A stretch of DNA of 64,000 nucleotides from DATLZU01 sp035573855 (lineage in GTDB: Bacteria; Nitrospirota; Nitrospiria; Nitrospirales; Nitrospiraceae), in contig DATLZU010000013.1 in NCBI GenBank assembly GCA_035573855.1, positions 65,036-129,035 on the forward strand, written 5' to 3'. The notes beneath the pieces were generated by a model, which saw nothing but the letters and a program-made list of their open reading frames with translations, made no database searches and was not told where the DNA came from. Each line of letters starts with the position of its first letter. Position 1 is the stretch's first letter. Of this stretch, positions 8,962-18,635 are shown piece after piece. A program made the position numbers and the translations under genes.

Positions 8962-9678
8962 TCACGGCGGGCTCAGCGTCGGCGCCTTGACCACTTCGAC
9001 GCCGGGCGGAACCTGGAAGTCGAACAGCCCGTCCTTCAGACCCGCGTTCGCCTTGAGTCCGTTGAATTCAAAGGTCACGACGTTCCCGCTGATCTCGTGT
9101 AGGATCAGACTCTTGATGAAATAGGTCTTCGGCTGAACCTCCATCACGATCCGGTCCAGCGTGCGGACCGCTTCCGAGTCTCTCCGCTTGGGCCGCAGCG
9201 TAACGAGCGGCAGCCCTCCCGCGCCGCGAGTCTTGCCGGGCGTCGGTTCGATGTCGAACTGTTCCTCCAGCTTGGCCGCTCCCTGCAGCAGTTCCAGCGG
9301 CGCCTTCGAGGCCGCCATCTGCGTCAACTTGCCGACCAGCACCTGCTTGTGCTCGGGCACGTACATCTTCACGTCGTCGTGGTTGACGTAAATCTCCTCG
9401 ATGGACGGCTCTGCGTACTCCCACCGCAACCGTCCCGGCTTCTTGATATACACCCGGCCGGAGGACGCAATCGGTGTGGCGAAGCCCTCGATCCTGGTTG
9501 TCTGCGCAAACTCGGCTTGCAGGTCCTTCGTCTGCTCATACCGCGCCTGCACCTTCTTCACGACCTCTCGGACTTCCTTGAGCGCCTTGTCCTCACTCCC
9601 CTCCTCGGCCCCACGGGCTGGCGAAAGGATGACGAGGCTCAAGACCGCTGCATAAATCACTCTCCACAGCTTCTTCAT
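8962..9678 (-). CDS. lolA: Outer-membrane lipoprotein carrier protein LolA
   Basis: 238 residues. A cleavable signal peptide (MKKLWRVIYAAVLSLVILS, cut near ARGAEE) precedes the LolA fold: VQARYEQTKDLQAEFAQTT at the start of the mature part, SSGRVYIKKPGRLRWEYAEP, and the closing VVTFEFNGLKANAGLKDGLFDF. LolA shuttles lipoproteins from LolCDE in the inner membrane across the periplasm to the outer membrane. It follows ftsK by about 50 bp on the same strand, an ftsK-lolA order seen in many Gram-negative genomes. Confidence 0.88.
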   Translation of the reverse strand: MKKLWRVIYAAVLSLVILSPARGAEEGSEDKALKEVREVVKKVQARYEQTKDLQAEFAQTTRIEGFATPIASSGRVYIKKPGRLRWEYAEPSIEEIYVNHDDVKMYVPEHKQVLVGKLTQMAASKAPLELLQGAAKLEEQFDIEPTPGKTRGAGGLPLVTLRPKRRDSEAVRTLDRIVMEVQPKTYFIKSLILHEISGNVVTFEFNGLKANAGLKDGLFDFQVPPGVEVVKAPTLSPP

Positions 9679-9729
9679 TTCTCTACCTTAAGGAAGGGGA
9701 GGCAGACTTGGCGGGCCGCCAAGCCTGCC

Positions 9730-12160
9730 TTACACCCCCTCTTCCTCCCCCACCGGCCCCCGCCGCACCAGGACCTCGCGCCGCCCATCCCGCGCCGGCG
9801 CGCTCACCAACCCTTCCTGCTCCATCCGTTCGATCATCCGCGCCGCCCGCGGATACCCGACGCGCAGCCGCCGCTGGATCAGCGAAGCCGACGCCTGCCC
9901 GGAGGACAGTACGATTTCTTTGGCCTGCTCGTATACTTCATCCTGCTGCTCATCCTGGACTGCTTCTTCTTGGCGCAGCGCCTGTAGTTCTTCGCTATAG
10001 GTCGGCGCAGCCTGTTTCTTGACGAACTCTACCACGCGCCGCACGTCGTCGTCGGCCACGAAGGAGCCGTGGAGGCGGGTGATCCGTCCGGTGCCAGAGG
10101 CGAGGTACAGCATGTCGCCCTTTCCCAGCAGCGCCTCCGCCCCGTTCGCGTCGAGAATGGTCCGCGAGTCGGTCTTCGAGGACACCTGGAAGGCGATCCG
10201 CGCCGGGAAATTGGCCTTGATCAGCCCCGTGATGACATCGACCGAAGGACGCTGGGTCGCCAGGACCAGATGGATGCCGGCCGCGCGGGCCATCTGCGCC
10301 AGCCGCGCGATTTTGTCTTCCACATCTTTGGGTGCCACCATCATCAGATCAGCCAGTTCGTCGATCATGACGACGATGTACGGCAATGGCTCCGGCGGCG
10401 TCTGCGGCGGCGTCACCGGCACGGCCGTGCTCCCCTCGGGAACCAAGCTCTCGCCGGCAGACAGCCTTTCTTCGTCGGACAGGAAGCGGATCGGCAATTC
10501 GGTCTGCTCCGGAGCGCCGGCCGACTTGCCGTTCGGCAGCACACCTTGGGCCGCAGCGACCCGGCGGTTGTACGCGTCGATATTGCGCACCCCCGCTTCG
10601 GCCAACAGCTTGTAGCGCCGTTCCATCTCCTGCACCACCCAGCCGAGTCCGCGGGCCGCCGATTTGGGATCGGTGATCACCGGCCGCAGCAGATGCGGAA
10701 TGCCGTCGTAGGACTGCAACTCCAGCATCTTCGGATCGATCAGGAGCAGTTTGACTTCGTCCGGTCGGGCGGAAAACAAGATACTCAGCAGCATGGTGTT
10801 CAAGCTGACGCTCTTGCCAGCTCCCGTCGCGCCGGCGACCAGGAGATGCGGCATGGCTTTCAGATCGGCGGTGACGGGCACCCCGAAAATGTCCTTGCCC
10901 AGCGCCAAGGTCAGCTTGGACCGCGACCGCCTGAAGGCGTCACTCGTAACCACCTCCTTGAGCGAGACGGTCTCTCGGTAGCGGTTCGGCACCTCGATCC
11001 CGACCACCGATTTGCCGGGCAAGGGCGCGACGATCCGCAAGCTCATCGCTTTCAGGGCCAGGGCCAGGTCGTCGGCCAGGTTCACGATGCGGGCGACCTT
11101 GACGCCGGGCGCCGGCTCGAATTCGTACATCGTTACCACCGGCCCGGGATGGACTTCCGTGACCTTGCCCTCGATGCCGAAACTCAAGAGCGCGCGCGTC
11201 AACACGTCGGATTGGGTTTTCAGCTCCTCCTCGGTCATACGCGCCAACGGACCGGAAGGATCGCTCAAGAGTTCGTTCGGATCCGGCAGAACGTAGCCGC
11301 TGGACAGAGCCCTCGGCGGCGTCATGTCGGTCTCCGGATCCGGCTCTTCGGCAGACTTGGGGATTGGCTTGGCGCTTGTCCGAATGCGCGGCGGCTCCGG
11401 CATCGCGGGGAGCTCGAGCTCTTCTTCCTTGTCCCGTTCGTCGACCGCGGCGGACCGGTTCGCCCGCGTGGTCTTGGACGTGGCTCTCCGGCCGGTCCCC
11501 TCATCCGCCGGACGCCCGGACCGTTCGGGCATCAGCGCCGACACCGTCTCTTTTACAAACGCCCACCATTCAGGTACGCGCTGAGACAGGCCCACGAGCG
11601 AAATCGGCACGACGCCCAACAACGACACCACCAGGCCGGCCAGGACAATGATATGGGCGCCGGTGCTGGCAAAATACATCCGCAAGCCATCAGCGATGAA
11701 CCGGCCGCACACGCCGCCCGCCATCCCGCGAGAAACCAACCCGCTCGACAGCGTCGGCACGCCGACGACTTCCAAATGGAACAAGGCGCTCAACAGCAGG
11801 AGGAACGCCAGCAAGCTGACCGCGCCGCGTGCCGTGATCCCCCGCCATCCCCGCGTGAAGCAGCGGACCCCCGACAACCCCACCGCAAACGGAAAGACGT
11901 AGGCAGCGGCACCGATGACGGAAAACAGCACAGCCGCCAGCCAGGCGCCGGCCGTCCCGATGAGATTCTGTGTGGGCATGTGGGTGGACGATCCCGCCCT
12001 GACAGACTGGACGTCTCCGGGCACGAAGGAGACGAGACTCAGCAGCGTCAAGAGACTCAGCGCGATGAGCAGAACGCCGATCACCTCGCGCTGGAGATGA
12101 GAAGAACGGGAGGAGGCATTGCGGGCGTCACCGCGCTTTGCCGTGGTGGATACACCCATA
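9730..12160 (-). CDS. ftsK: DNA translocase FtsK/SpoIIIE
   Basis: About 809 residues from MGVSTTAKRGDA; the frame opens 13 codons earlier but that stretch is less likely. N-terminal membrane domain (about four helices within residues 30-190), a charged linker (about 215-320), then the motor: alpha/beta domain about 330-430, Walker A in VAGATGAGKSVSL, Walker B in YIVVMIDELADLMM, VLATQRPSVDVITG and the C-terminal gamma winged helix (RRLRVGYPRAARMIERMEQ). Between the Walker motifs lies a Pro/Glu-rich insertion of about 55 residues (around ARGVLPNG to PPEPLPY). It pumps chromosomal DNA at the closing septum and activates XerCD at dif. Confidence 0.93.
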
Positions 12161-12212
12161 ATCGGGCGGATGGTAACACCTCGCTCGGCAGGGGGCAAGA
12201 GGCGCCGCGCCG

Positions 12213-12246
12213 AATTCCTAATTCCTAATTCCTAATTCCTAATTCC
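12213..12246. repeat. Tandem heptamer AATTCCT, 4.9 copies
   Basis: Four perfect AATTCCT units plus AATTCC lie between ftsK and rsmA. The repeat runs into the rsmA stop codon, so the last codons of rsmA are written in repeat sequence. Confidence 0.75.
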
Positions 12247-13040
12247 CTTGAGTCCAGCGCACGAGCAAGCGCGACGTACTCATCGAGCGAAAGGGTCTCC
12301 GCGCGACGGGAGGGGTCGATCCCGCACCGCTCCAGCGCACGAGCGATTCGTTCCTGCGGCACCCCTTCGTCCCGGAGCGAGTTGAGCAGCGTCTTGCGCC
12401 GATGAGTGAAGGCGGCCCTGACGAGCCGGGTGAACCGGGCTTCCTCTGCCTGATCCAGAGGGCCGGCGGGTTTCATCACGAAACCGACCACGGCGGAGGC
12501 GACATCCGGACGTGGGCGGAAACACTCCGGCGACACGACAAAGGCCGGACGCATATCCGCGACGTAGCGGGCCAGCACAGACAAGACGCCGTACTTCTTC
12601 GTCCCCGGTTGGGCAACCAGTCGTTCGGCCACCTCGGCCTGCAGCATCAGGGTCATGCGAGCGATCCGGTCGCGGGCATCGAGAAGCCGGAACAGCAATG
12701 GGGTCGAGACGTAGTAGGGCAGATTCGCCACGACGACCGTTCGCAGCGGCAGCGACTCGTACGGAAACTCCAACGCATCCCCCAACCGCAAATCGAGGTT
12801 GGCATATTCCCGCAAGGTCTCCTTGAGATAGGCGTGGAGCTTCGGATCGATCTCGACGGCGATGACCTGCCCAGCCGTCTCGCAGAGCAAGGTTGTCAGA
12901 ATCCCCCGCCCCGGTCCGATCTCCAACACCGTTTCGTCGGCCCGCGGGGCGGCAAGCGAGACGATTTTGCGAGCGATGTTCTGATCAACCAGGAAGTGCT
13001 GGCCCAGACGTTTGAGAGCCGGTGGGAGAGAGAGGGTCAT
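12225..13040 (-). CDS. rsmA: 16S rRNA dimethyladenosine transferase RsmA/KsgA
   Basis: 271 residues from MTLSLPPALKRLGQHFL. The SAM motif VLEIGPGRGILT, the acidic end of strand 2 (VAVEIDPK-like) and the catalytic NLPYYVSTPLLF are all present. It dimethylates two adjacent adenines near the 3' end of 16S rRNA during small-subunit maturation. The stop codon is inside a heptamer tandem repeat (12213-12246), so the last residues may be eroded or extended compared with homologues. Confidence 0.93.
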   Translation of the reverse strand: MTLSLPPALKRLGQHFLVDQNIARKIVSLAAPRADETVLEIGPGRGILTTLLCETAGQVIAVEIDPKLHAYLKETLREYANLDLRLGDALEFPYESLPLRTVVVANLPYYVSTPLLFRLLDARDRIARMTLMLQAEVAERLVAQPGTKKYGVLSVLARYVADMRPAFVVSPECFRPRPDVASAVVGFVMKPAGPLDQAEEARFTRLVRAAFTHRRKTLLNSLRDEGVPQERIARALERCGIDPSRRAETLSLDEYVALARALDSRELGIRN

Positions 13041-13065
13041 GTGCGTTGAACCAGGAGCAATACCA

Positions 13066-13389
13066 TCATGCGCCGCCACCCGGCCGCGCCTTGCTCTTCA
13101 CATCCTTGACGAGCGTCAGCAGGACATTGCGATAGAATTCGACCTCGTCGTTAAACTCTTCCAGCAGATCATAGGTAAACGACGGCCCCGGCTGCTTTGC
13201 GGCAAACTGCTGCGCGTCTTTCTGGCCGAGATACTGCGCGATTAGGGGCACCGTCTTGCCTTTCCATTTCACGATGCGCTCTTTCCCCGCAACCGCGTTC
13301 AAGTCCTCCGCCGTTTGCTTCGCAATCCCCTCCAATTCTGTGAGCTGCCGCTCGAGCATGGTCAGCGCCGCGCTGAGTTGATCGGCCAT
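13066..13389 (-). CDS. Small conserved protein of unknown function
   Basis: 107 residues from MADQLSAALTMLERQ, just upstream of rsmA on the same strand. The first half is a predicted amphipathic helix with heptad hydrophobics (LTMLERQLTELEGIAKQT). The rest is basic with LVKDVKSKARPGGGA at the end. No family recognised. Good codon usage and a tight position between pdxA and rsmA support a real gene. Confidence 0.6.
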   Translation of the reverse strand: MADQLSAALTMLERQLTELEGIAKQTAEDLNAVAGKERIVKWKGKTVPLIAQYLGQKDAQQFAAKQPGPSFTYDLLEEFNDEVEFYRNVLLTLVKDVKSKARPGGGA

Positions 13390-13411
13390 GGCTTCACTCC
13401 TCTGCCTAAAC

Positions 13412-13439
13412 AAATAGCTGGCAGCCAATAGGAGCAGCT
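13412..13439. repeat. Heptad repeat upstream of the 107-aa gene
   Basis: AAATAGC, TGGCAGC, CAATAGG, AGCAGCT in 7-bp register. Confidence 0.4.
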
Positions 13440-13497
13440 AAAGCCGCACCGGAACCTTCCGGATTGCAGTTTCGCACTGTTCACTCTCCATGCGGCT

Positions 13498-13525
13498 TTT
13501 CCGCTGCTCGCTACTTGCTCTTCGC
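13498..13525. repeat. Heptad repeat containing the pdxA stop
   Basis: TTTCCGC, TGCTCGC, TACTTGC, TCTTCGC in perfect 7-bp register. The pdxA stop (13511-13513 on the minus strand) and last codons lie inside it. Confidence 0.5.
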
Positions 13526-14545
13526 GGTTCTTCGAGCCGCCAGTTTGGCGGCCAGCTTCACCGCTTCCAGCAGGCTGCCGTGATCCGCCACCCCTTTGCC
13601 CGCAATGTCATACGCCGTCCCGTGATCGACCGAGGTGCGGATGATCGGAAGCCCCACCGTCACATTCACGCATTTCCCGAACGCCACCAGCTTCAGCGGG
13701 ATCAACCCTTGATCGTGGTACATGGCCACGATGCCGTCGTAGTCTCCGCGGACCGCCTTTCCGAACAGGGTATCGGCCGGCAACGGATCGCTGGCCAGGA
13801 TGCCGGCCCTCCGAGCCCGTCGCGCCGCCGGCCTGATGCTGCGCACCTCCTCATCGCCGAACAAGCCGCCCTCGCCGGCATGGGGGTTCAACGCTGCGAC
13901 GCCGATCTTGGGCTTGCGGACGCCGAAGTATTCGCGCAACCCCTTGTCGGCGAGACGGATCGCCTTCTCAACGCGCTCCGGCGAGAGCGCAGCAGAGAGG
14001 TCGCGGACGGCCACGTGCGTCGTGACGAACATGATTTTGAGCGGCCCGCCGACGATCATCATGCCCACTTCCTTGCTGTGGGTGAGATCGGCCAACAGTT
14101 CGGTGTGGCCCGGATAGTGCCAACCGGCCAAGTTGATCGCTTCCTTATTGATCGGCGCCGTCACGATGCCGTCAAGACACCCGACTTCGGCCAACGCGAC
14201 CGCTTTCCGAATAAACGCCACGGCCGCACCGCCGGTCTCGGCACCGGCCTGGCCCATCCGGTATCGGCCCAGCGGTTTCGTCAACGGATCCAATACCGCG
14301 ACCTGACCCGGACGCCCGAGCGGCTGCTCATGCCCCGAAACCGCAACCGTGTTCAACGGCAGCTTGAGCCACCGGATCGTCCGCGTCATGACCGGCAATG
14401 ACCCGATCACAAGGGGCCGGCACAGGCGATACAATTCACGCCTGGCCAGAGCCTTCGCCACCACCTCGGGCCCGATCCCCGCCGGATCGCCCATGGTAAT
14501 ACCGAGCAGCGGGCGCTTGTCATGTTGTGGCGCCGATTTCACCAT
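13511..14545 (-). CDS. pdxA: 4-hydroxythreonine-4-phosphate dehydrogenase PdxA
   Basis: 344 residues from MVKSAPQHDKRPLLG; the longer frame to 14677 has no family similarity and is dropped. Typical PdxA blocks: GITMGDPAGIGPEV at the start, PINKEAINLAGWHYPGHTE with the metal-binding His, the second metal-site region VAALNPHAGEGGLFGDEE, and MYHDQGLIPLK. It oxidises 4-phosphohydroxy-L-threonine in the DXP-dependent pyridoxal-phosphate route. The last residues (TAKSK) are encoded inside a heptad repeat. Confidence 0.93.
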   Translation of the reverse strand: MVKSAPQHDKRPLLGITMGDPAGIGPEVVAKALARRELYRLCRPLVIGSLPVMTRTIRWLKLPLNTVAVSGHEQPLGRPGQVAVLDPLTKPLGRYRMGQAGAETGGAAVAFIRKAVALAEVGCLDGIVTAPINKEAINLAGWHYPGHTELLADLTHSKEVGMMIVGGPLKIMFVTTHVAVRDLSAALSPERVEKAIRLADKGLREYFGVRKPKIGVAALNPHAGEGGLFGDEEVRSIRPAARRARRAGILASDPLPADTLFGKAVRGDYDGIVAMYHDQGLIPLKLVAFGKCVNVTVGLPIIRTSVDHGTAYDIAGKGVADHGSLLEAVKLAAKLAARRTAKSK

Positions 14546-14685
14546 CGCTCTCTTCCAAAATTTATCGCCCCTTCTGTACGAGGTGTATTTGTCTCGTTTG
14601 TGTGGTTTGACCGGGACCACGAGTCTGAAAAACCCGACCGCATGCACCCAATAAGCCAACCGAAGCAAACAAACCAATCACCCGC

Positions 14686-15690
14686 CTACCATCCGTACAG
14701 ATACACCGTATATCCGATATACAGCAGCGCGCTGCCGCCTAACAACCAGGGCCGCCAATGGCCACCCCACAGCAGTTGCCCCAAGCTGAACACGACTGCC
14801 GCCATCGCCAGCAGCATGGTGATGAGCGCCGACGGCGCCAACGACCAGTCCGTCCCGAGCAGGCCCACGGACACCGGAAAGGTTCCTTGAAACACCATCG
14901 CCCCGGTGACGTTGCCGACGGCCAACCGATCTTTCTTGCGGTAGAGCCAGAGAAAACTATTGGACATCTCCGGCAACTCGGTGGCCAACGGCGCGATCAG
15001 CAGCGCCAACAGCAACGGCGAGACGTTCAACTCGACGGCGATGGACTTGGCCGCGGTCACGAACAGATGCGCCCCGGCGGCCAATCCGGTCAACCCCGCC
15101 ACGCCTTGCAGGGCGATCACGGCATAGGCGGGCTTGGCCGCCCGTCGCGCAAAGATCAACGGTTCGATCTCGGCTTCCCCTTCGCCTTCCTCCGGAGCCG
15201 CAAATTTGATCTTCATATAATAGAGGTACATACCCACCAGCAGCAGCGCGGCCGCATAGTGCAGCGGCCGCGACGGCACGTAGGCGCAGACGACGGCCAT
15301 TCCATAGCTGAACAAAAAAAATTGGAGATCGATCCGCACTTCCCGATAATCCAGCTTGAAGGACGCCGCCCGCTTTCCGAGGCTGGCGTAGAGCAGCAGC
15401 AGGCCGGCCAGGATGGGCAGCACCAGCGTGCTCAGCATGAACGGCGCGCCCAGGATCGCGCCCAGGCCGACTTCGGTCCGTTCCTGGCCGTTCCCAAAGA
15501 AGATGGCGATGATCGGGATGGACGTCTCCGGCAAGGTGGTCCCGACGGCGGCGAAGATGCTCCCCACCGCGCCTTCGGAGACTTTGAGGCGTTTGCCGAG
15601 CCATTCGATCCCGTTGGTAAAGAGCGCGCAGCCGCCTAACGTGACGATGACCGAGAACACGACCAGCGCGACATAGGCCAAAACGGTCAA
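14686..15690 (-). CDS. CaCA-family sodium/calcium-type cation exchanger
   Basis: About 334 residues with ten hydrophobic helices in two homologous halves. The alpha-repeats are visible: VGTTLPETSIPIIAIF in the first half and APLATELPEMSNSFLW in the second, each with the P-E ion-binding pair. The frame is open to 15756, but its first 22 codons cover a GTGAAGC tandem repeat and give no conserved sequence. A TTG near 15690 (LTVLAYVALVVF) is a likelier start. A charged loop (PEEGEGEAEIEP) splits the halves. Ion specificity cannot be told. Confidence 0.8.
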   Translation of the reverse strand: MTVLAYVALVVFSVIVTLGGCALFTNGIEWLGKRLKVSEGAVGSIFAAVGTTLPETSIPIIAIFFGNGQERTEVGLGAILGAPFMLSTLVLPILAGLLLLYASLGKRAASFKLDYREVRIDLQFFLFSYGMAVVCAYVPSRPLHYAAALLLVGMYLYYMKIKFAAPEEGEGEAEIEPLIFARRAAKPAYAVIALQGVAGLTGLAAGAHLFVTAAKSIAVELNVSPLLLALLIAPLATELPEMSNSFLWLYRKKDRLAVGNVTGAMVFQGTFPVSVGLLGTDWSLAPSALITMLLAMAAVVFSLGQLLWGGHWRPWLLGGSALLYIGYTVYLYGW

Positions 15691-15710
15691 GCGCGCCCCC
15701 GCAATGAGAC

Positions 15711-15738
15711 GTGAAGCGTGAGGCGTGAAGCGTGAAGC
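15711..15738. repeat. Tandem heptamer GTGAAGC, 4 copies
   Basis: GTGAAGC, GTGAGGC, GTGAAGC, GTGAAGC in register, between the exchanger and larC. Confidence 0.7.
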
Positions 15739-15782
15739 GACCGATTGCAGAGGCAACGCGTTTTGCCTTTCATCTTTCCCCC

Positions 15783-17072
15783 TTATCCCTTTCCACCTTG
15801 ATCCTTTGCTTTTCCGGCCACCTTCATCTTCCGGTACGCCTGCATCGCTTCTTCCAGCACCTCCCGCACCGGCCGGCCGGTCTGGTCGGCGATCCGCTTG
15901 CAGTCGAGATACTCTGGTGCCGCTTTCGTCAGACCGGGCTCAATGTCCGCCACTTTGATTCTGACCGCTCCGCCGCTCGTCCGGACGACCACAAACCGGC
16001 GCGTCAGCACGCGGCGCGCGATATCTTGAACGCGCACGCCGAGCGCTGAGGTCTCGCGGAAGATGACCCCGATCACCGCCTCCGCGTTCTCGCGGGCCGC
16101 AACCGCGGCCAGCACAATGCCGGGACGCCCCCTCTTCATGATGACCGGCGTGAGCGTCACGTCCAAGGCGCCGGCGTCGAACAATCGCTCGATCACCGTC
16201 TCATAGGCCTGGGGGTTCAAATCGTCCAGATTGGTCTCGACCTGCACGACGGAATCGGTTAAGCCCGCGCTCGGCGTCGGCACATCGCCGAGAAAGATGC
16301 GCAGGACGTTCGGCCACTCGCGCGGGTCGGCCGTCCCGGCGCCATAGCCGATCGCCGACGGACGGATGAGCGGCAACGGACCGTAGTCCTCGACCAACGT
16401 GCGCAGCAACGCCATGCCGGTAGGCGTCGTCAACTCCTGCTGCGGCCCCGCGCTGTAAACCGGCACACCGGCCGCCAGCGCCGCCACCGCCGGCCCCGGA
16501 ACCGGCAAGCGGCCGTGCGCGGTCTCGATCATGCCCGCGCCCAGATTCACGGCCGAGGCGGTGACCCGCTTCACGCCTAACAGATGGCACCCGAGGAGCG
16601 CTCCTGTCACGTCCACGAGCGAATCCATCACTCCCAGTTCGTGAAACTCGACATCCGCGGGCTTGACGCGATGCGCGATCCCCTCGGCTTTCGCCAATCG
16701 ATCAAACACCTCGCGACTTCGTTCCTTGACCGGTGGAGGCAGAACGCTGGCCGACAGCATCCGCTGGATGCGCGAGAGCGACAGCGGAGAGCGGAACCCC
16801 CGGTGAATCATCACGTCCACCTTGGTGGCGTGGAGCCCGCCCCGGAGGACCCGCTTCGCCGCCAAGCTGAACCCGCCGACCCGCAGCGCCTTCAACCCCT
16901 TTTCGAGGTCTTTCACGGACAGACCGGCGTCCACCAACGCGCCGAGGATCATGTCGCCGCTGACGCCAGAGAAACAATCGAAATGCAGATGACGTCCCAC
17001 ACCCGCCTCGCATCGCCGCATCCGCGCGGCCATCTTACCGAAGCGCTTTACGCGCGGCAATGTCGAATCCAT
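15783..17072 (-). CDS. larC: Nickel-pincer cofactor biosynthesis protein LarC
   Basis: Up to 429 residues. The family hallmark HFDCFSGVSGDMILGALVDAG opens the conserved part at about residue 29. Also present are EFHELGVMDSLVDVTGA, GMIETAHGRLPVPGPA and the C-terminal half ending in a helix after GRPVREVLEEAMQAYRK. LarC inserts nickel into the thiolated pyridinium cofactor in a CTP-dependent step. In some lactobacilli it is made by programmed frameshift from two ORFs; here it is one uninterrupted frame. The first 17-28 residues are not conserved, so the start may be internal. larB lies about 0.75 kb upstream on the same strand. Confidence 0.92.
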   Translation of the reverse strand: MDSTLPRVKRFGKMAARMRRCEAGVGRHLHFDCFSGVSGDMILGALVDAGLSVKDLEKGLKALRVGGFSLAAKRVLRGGLHATKVDVMIHRGFRSPLSLSRIQRMLSASVLPPPVKERSREVFDRLAKAEGIAHRVKPADVEFHELGVMDSLVDVTGALLGCHLLGVKRVTASAVNLGAGMIETAHGRLPVPGPAVAALAAGVPVYSAGPQQELTTPTGMALLRTLVEDYGPLPLIRPSAIGYGAGTADPREWPNVLRIFLGDVPTPSAGLTDSVVQVETNLDDLNPQAYETVIERLFDAGALDVTLTPVIMKRGRPGIVLAAVAARENAEAVIGVIFRETSALGVRVQDIARRVLTRRFVVVRTSGGAVRIKVADIEPGLTKAAPEYLDCKRIADQTGRPVREVLEEAMQAYRKMKVAGKAKDQGGKG

Positions 17073-17213
17073 TTGAAAGACAACGTCTCCGGGTCCTGTC
17101 AGACTCCGGAATCGCTCACTTTACGCGATTGACAGTCCCGCCGCGCTGTGTTATCCCCCTCTGCGTTTTTGTCCCGACTCCGGGAACGCACCTGATTCGA
17201 TAGCAAGGCCCAG

Positions 17214-17759
17214 ATGGGTTCGTTTGTCTTGTCACCGCTGTTTCGCCAAGCTTTCTGCCGCGGTCTTGTGGTCCTTCTGCTCGGATGCGCCGTGCTCGCC
17301 GGAGCCGATGAGAGTTCGGCCAGGGCCAAGCACAAGCCTGTTCCGCAAAAGGAACCAGACCTCAAAATCGTCCGCGTCGCCGTCAATCCCGTGCCCTATT
17401 CCCCGGCGGACGGACCTCTGGTGTTCACGGTGATCGTCGATCTGCCGAAAGACCTCGATGGCGCGCAATTACTGGAAGTGTCCTCCCTCGTCAGTTCGCC
17501 ATCCAAGACTTCGCTCCGATTTCTGTCCACCAGGCAGCCAGTCGAGCCGCAACAAAACTCGGGCAGCCCGGATCAGAACGATCCGCCTCCGCGCATCTCC
17601 GTGACATTGAGATGGGATGGAACCGATCACACCAAACAGATCGTCTCGACCGGCTCCTACCACTATGAAATCCGCGCCAAGCTGCTGACAGTGAGCGAAA
17701 AAGGTCCTCGGACGTCAATGACGTCATGGCCGAAGCGGGGCACGGTGGAAGTAAAGTGA
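17214..17759 (+). CDS. Secreted protein of unknown function
   Basis: 181 residues. An N-terminal signal sequence (LVVLLLGCAVLAG) ends in AGADESSARA; Cys in LLLGCAVLAG is not in a good lipobox. The rest is predicted beta-rich with a possible immunoglobulin-like strand pattern (LKIVRVAVNPVPYSPADGPLVFTVIVDLP ending SYHYEIRAKLLTVSEKG; only parts quoted). It sits alone on the plus strand between minus-strand larC and larB. No catalytic motif. Could be a periplasmic domain of unknown partner. Confidence 0.6.
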   Translation: MGSFVLSPLFRQAFCRGLVVLLLGCAVLAGADESSARAKHKPVPQKEPDLKIVRVAVNPVPYSPADGPLVFTVIVDLPKDLDGAQLLEVSSLVSSPSKTSLRFLSTRQPVEPQQNSGSPDQNDPPPRISVTLRWDGTDHTKQIVSTGSYHYEIRAKLLTVSEKGPRTSMTSWPKRGTVEVK

Positions 17760-17816
17760 CTGTCGGCGGGACGCGCGGGGCAGGCGGGACGCGGAGGAAG
17801 CGGCATTGCTATGCTT

Positions 17817-18599
17817 TTATTTCTTCCCGCTTTTCGCGCCCGGCCCGCCCGTCTGGCCTAGGACATTGATCCGATGGGCCAGGCAGCCGGCGCCGAAGCC
17901 GTTGTCGATGTTCATCACGCCGACGCCGGCCGCGCAAGAATTGAGCATCGTGAGCAACGCAGCGATTCCTCCAAAACTTGCCCCATAGCCCCGGCTGGTG
18001 GGAACCGCAATGACCGGACGGTCCACGAGTCCGCCGACGACGCTCGGCAGCACCCCGTCCATTCCCGCCACGACAATGATCACGCGCGCGCGCAGCAGTC
18101 GATCGTGCCGATCCAACACCCGGTGAAGGCCGGCAACCCCGACGTCGTAGATCGTTTCGACATAACTGCCCATGACTTCGGCCGTCACCCTGGCTTCTTC
18201 CGCCACCGGGATGTCGGCGGTTCCAGCCGTGATCACGAGCACATCGCCCGCGAGGTTCCGTGTCGCGTTCCGGATGGTGACCACGCGCGCTTGATCGTGA
18301 TAGACCGCGCGACGGTCGAGGCGTCGTAACGCCTGAGCTACGGCCGGCTCCACCCGTGTCGCCATAACTGGTCCGCCTTTTTTGAGTAAACCCCGCGCGA
18401 TCGCCACGACTTGCTGCGTGGTCTTGCCTTCACAGAAGATGACCTCCGGAAACCCTTGCCTGATAGACCGATGATGATCTACGGAGGCAAACCCCAGATC
18501 CTCGTATGGCAGAGTGCGGAGCCGCGCGATGGCCGCATCGATCCCGGTCTTGCCTCTTTTGACCTCGTGAAGCAATCGTCTCAGCGAGTCATAGTTCAT
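17817..18599 (-). CDS. larB: Nickel-pincer cofactor biosynthesis protein LarB
   Basis: 260 residues. The C-terminal PurE-like domain is clear: VITAGTADIPVAEEA, VIIVVAGMDGVLPSVVGGL, PVIAVPTSRGYGASFGG and NIDNGFGAGCLAHRIN. The N-terminal part (about 1-110) carries DLGFASVDHHRSIRQGFPEV, FCEGKTTQQV and the segment up to AVYHDQARV. LarB carboxylates nicotinic acid adenine dinucleotide as the first step toward the nickel-pincer cofactor of lactate racemase and its relatives. With larC nearby, two of the three cofactor genes are present; larE and a client LarA are not in this window. Confidence 0.92.
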   Translation of the reverse strand: MNYDSLRRLLHEVKRGKTGIDAAIARLRTLPYEDLGFASVDHHRSIRQGFPEVIFCEGKTTQQVVAIARGLLKKGGPVMATRVEPAVAQALRRLDRRAVYHDQARVVTIRNATRNLAGDVLVITAGTADIPVAEEARVTAEVMGSYVETIYDVGVAGLHRVLDRHDRLLRARVIIVVAGMDGVLPSVVGGLVDRPVIAVPTSRGYGASFGGIAALLTMLNSCAAGVGVMNIDNGFGAGCLAHRINVLGQTGGPGAKSGKK

Positions 18600-18635
18600 A
18601 ATATAGAGAAGAAGTCTTTTCAGTTATTCTCGCAG

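Noticed and set aside
10069..12228. 719-codon plus-strand frame opposite ftsK
   Set aside because: It is a mirror of ftsK codon bias in a GC-rich genome; the translation is Arg/His/Gln-rich with no domain, while ftsK on the other strand has all motifs.
17129..17157. TTGACA before the secreted protein at 17214 as promoter
   Set aside because: No acceptable -10 at 16-18 bp (best TATCCC), so not listed as a feature.
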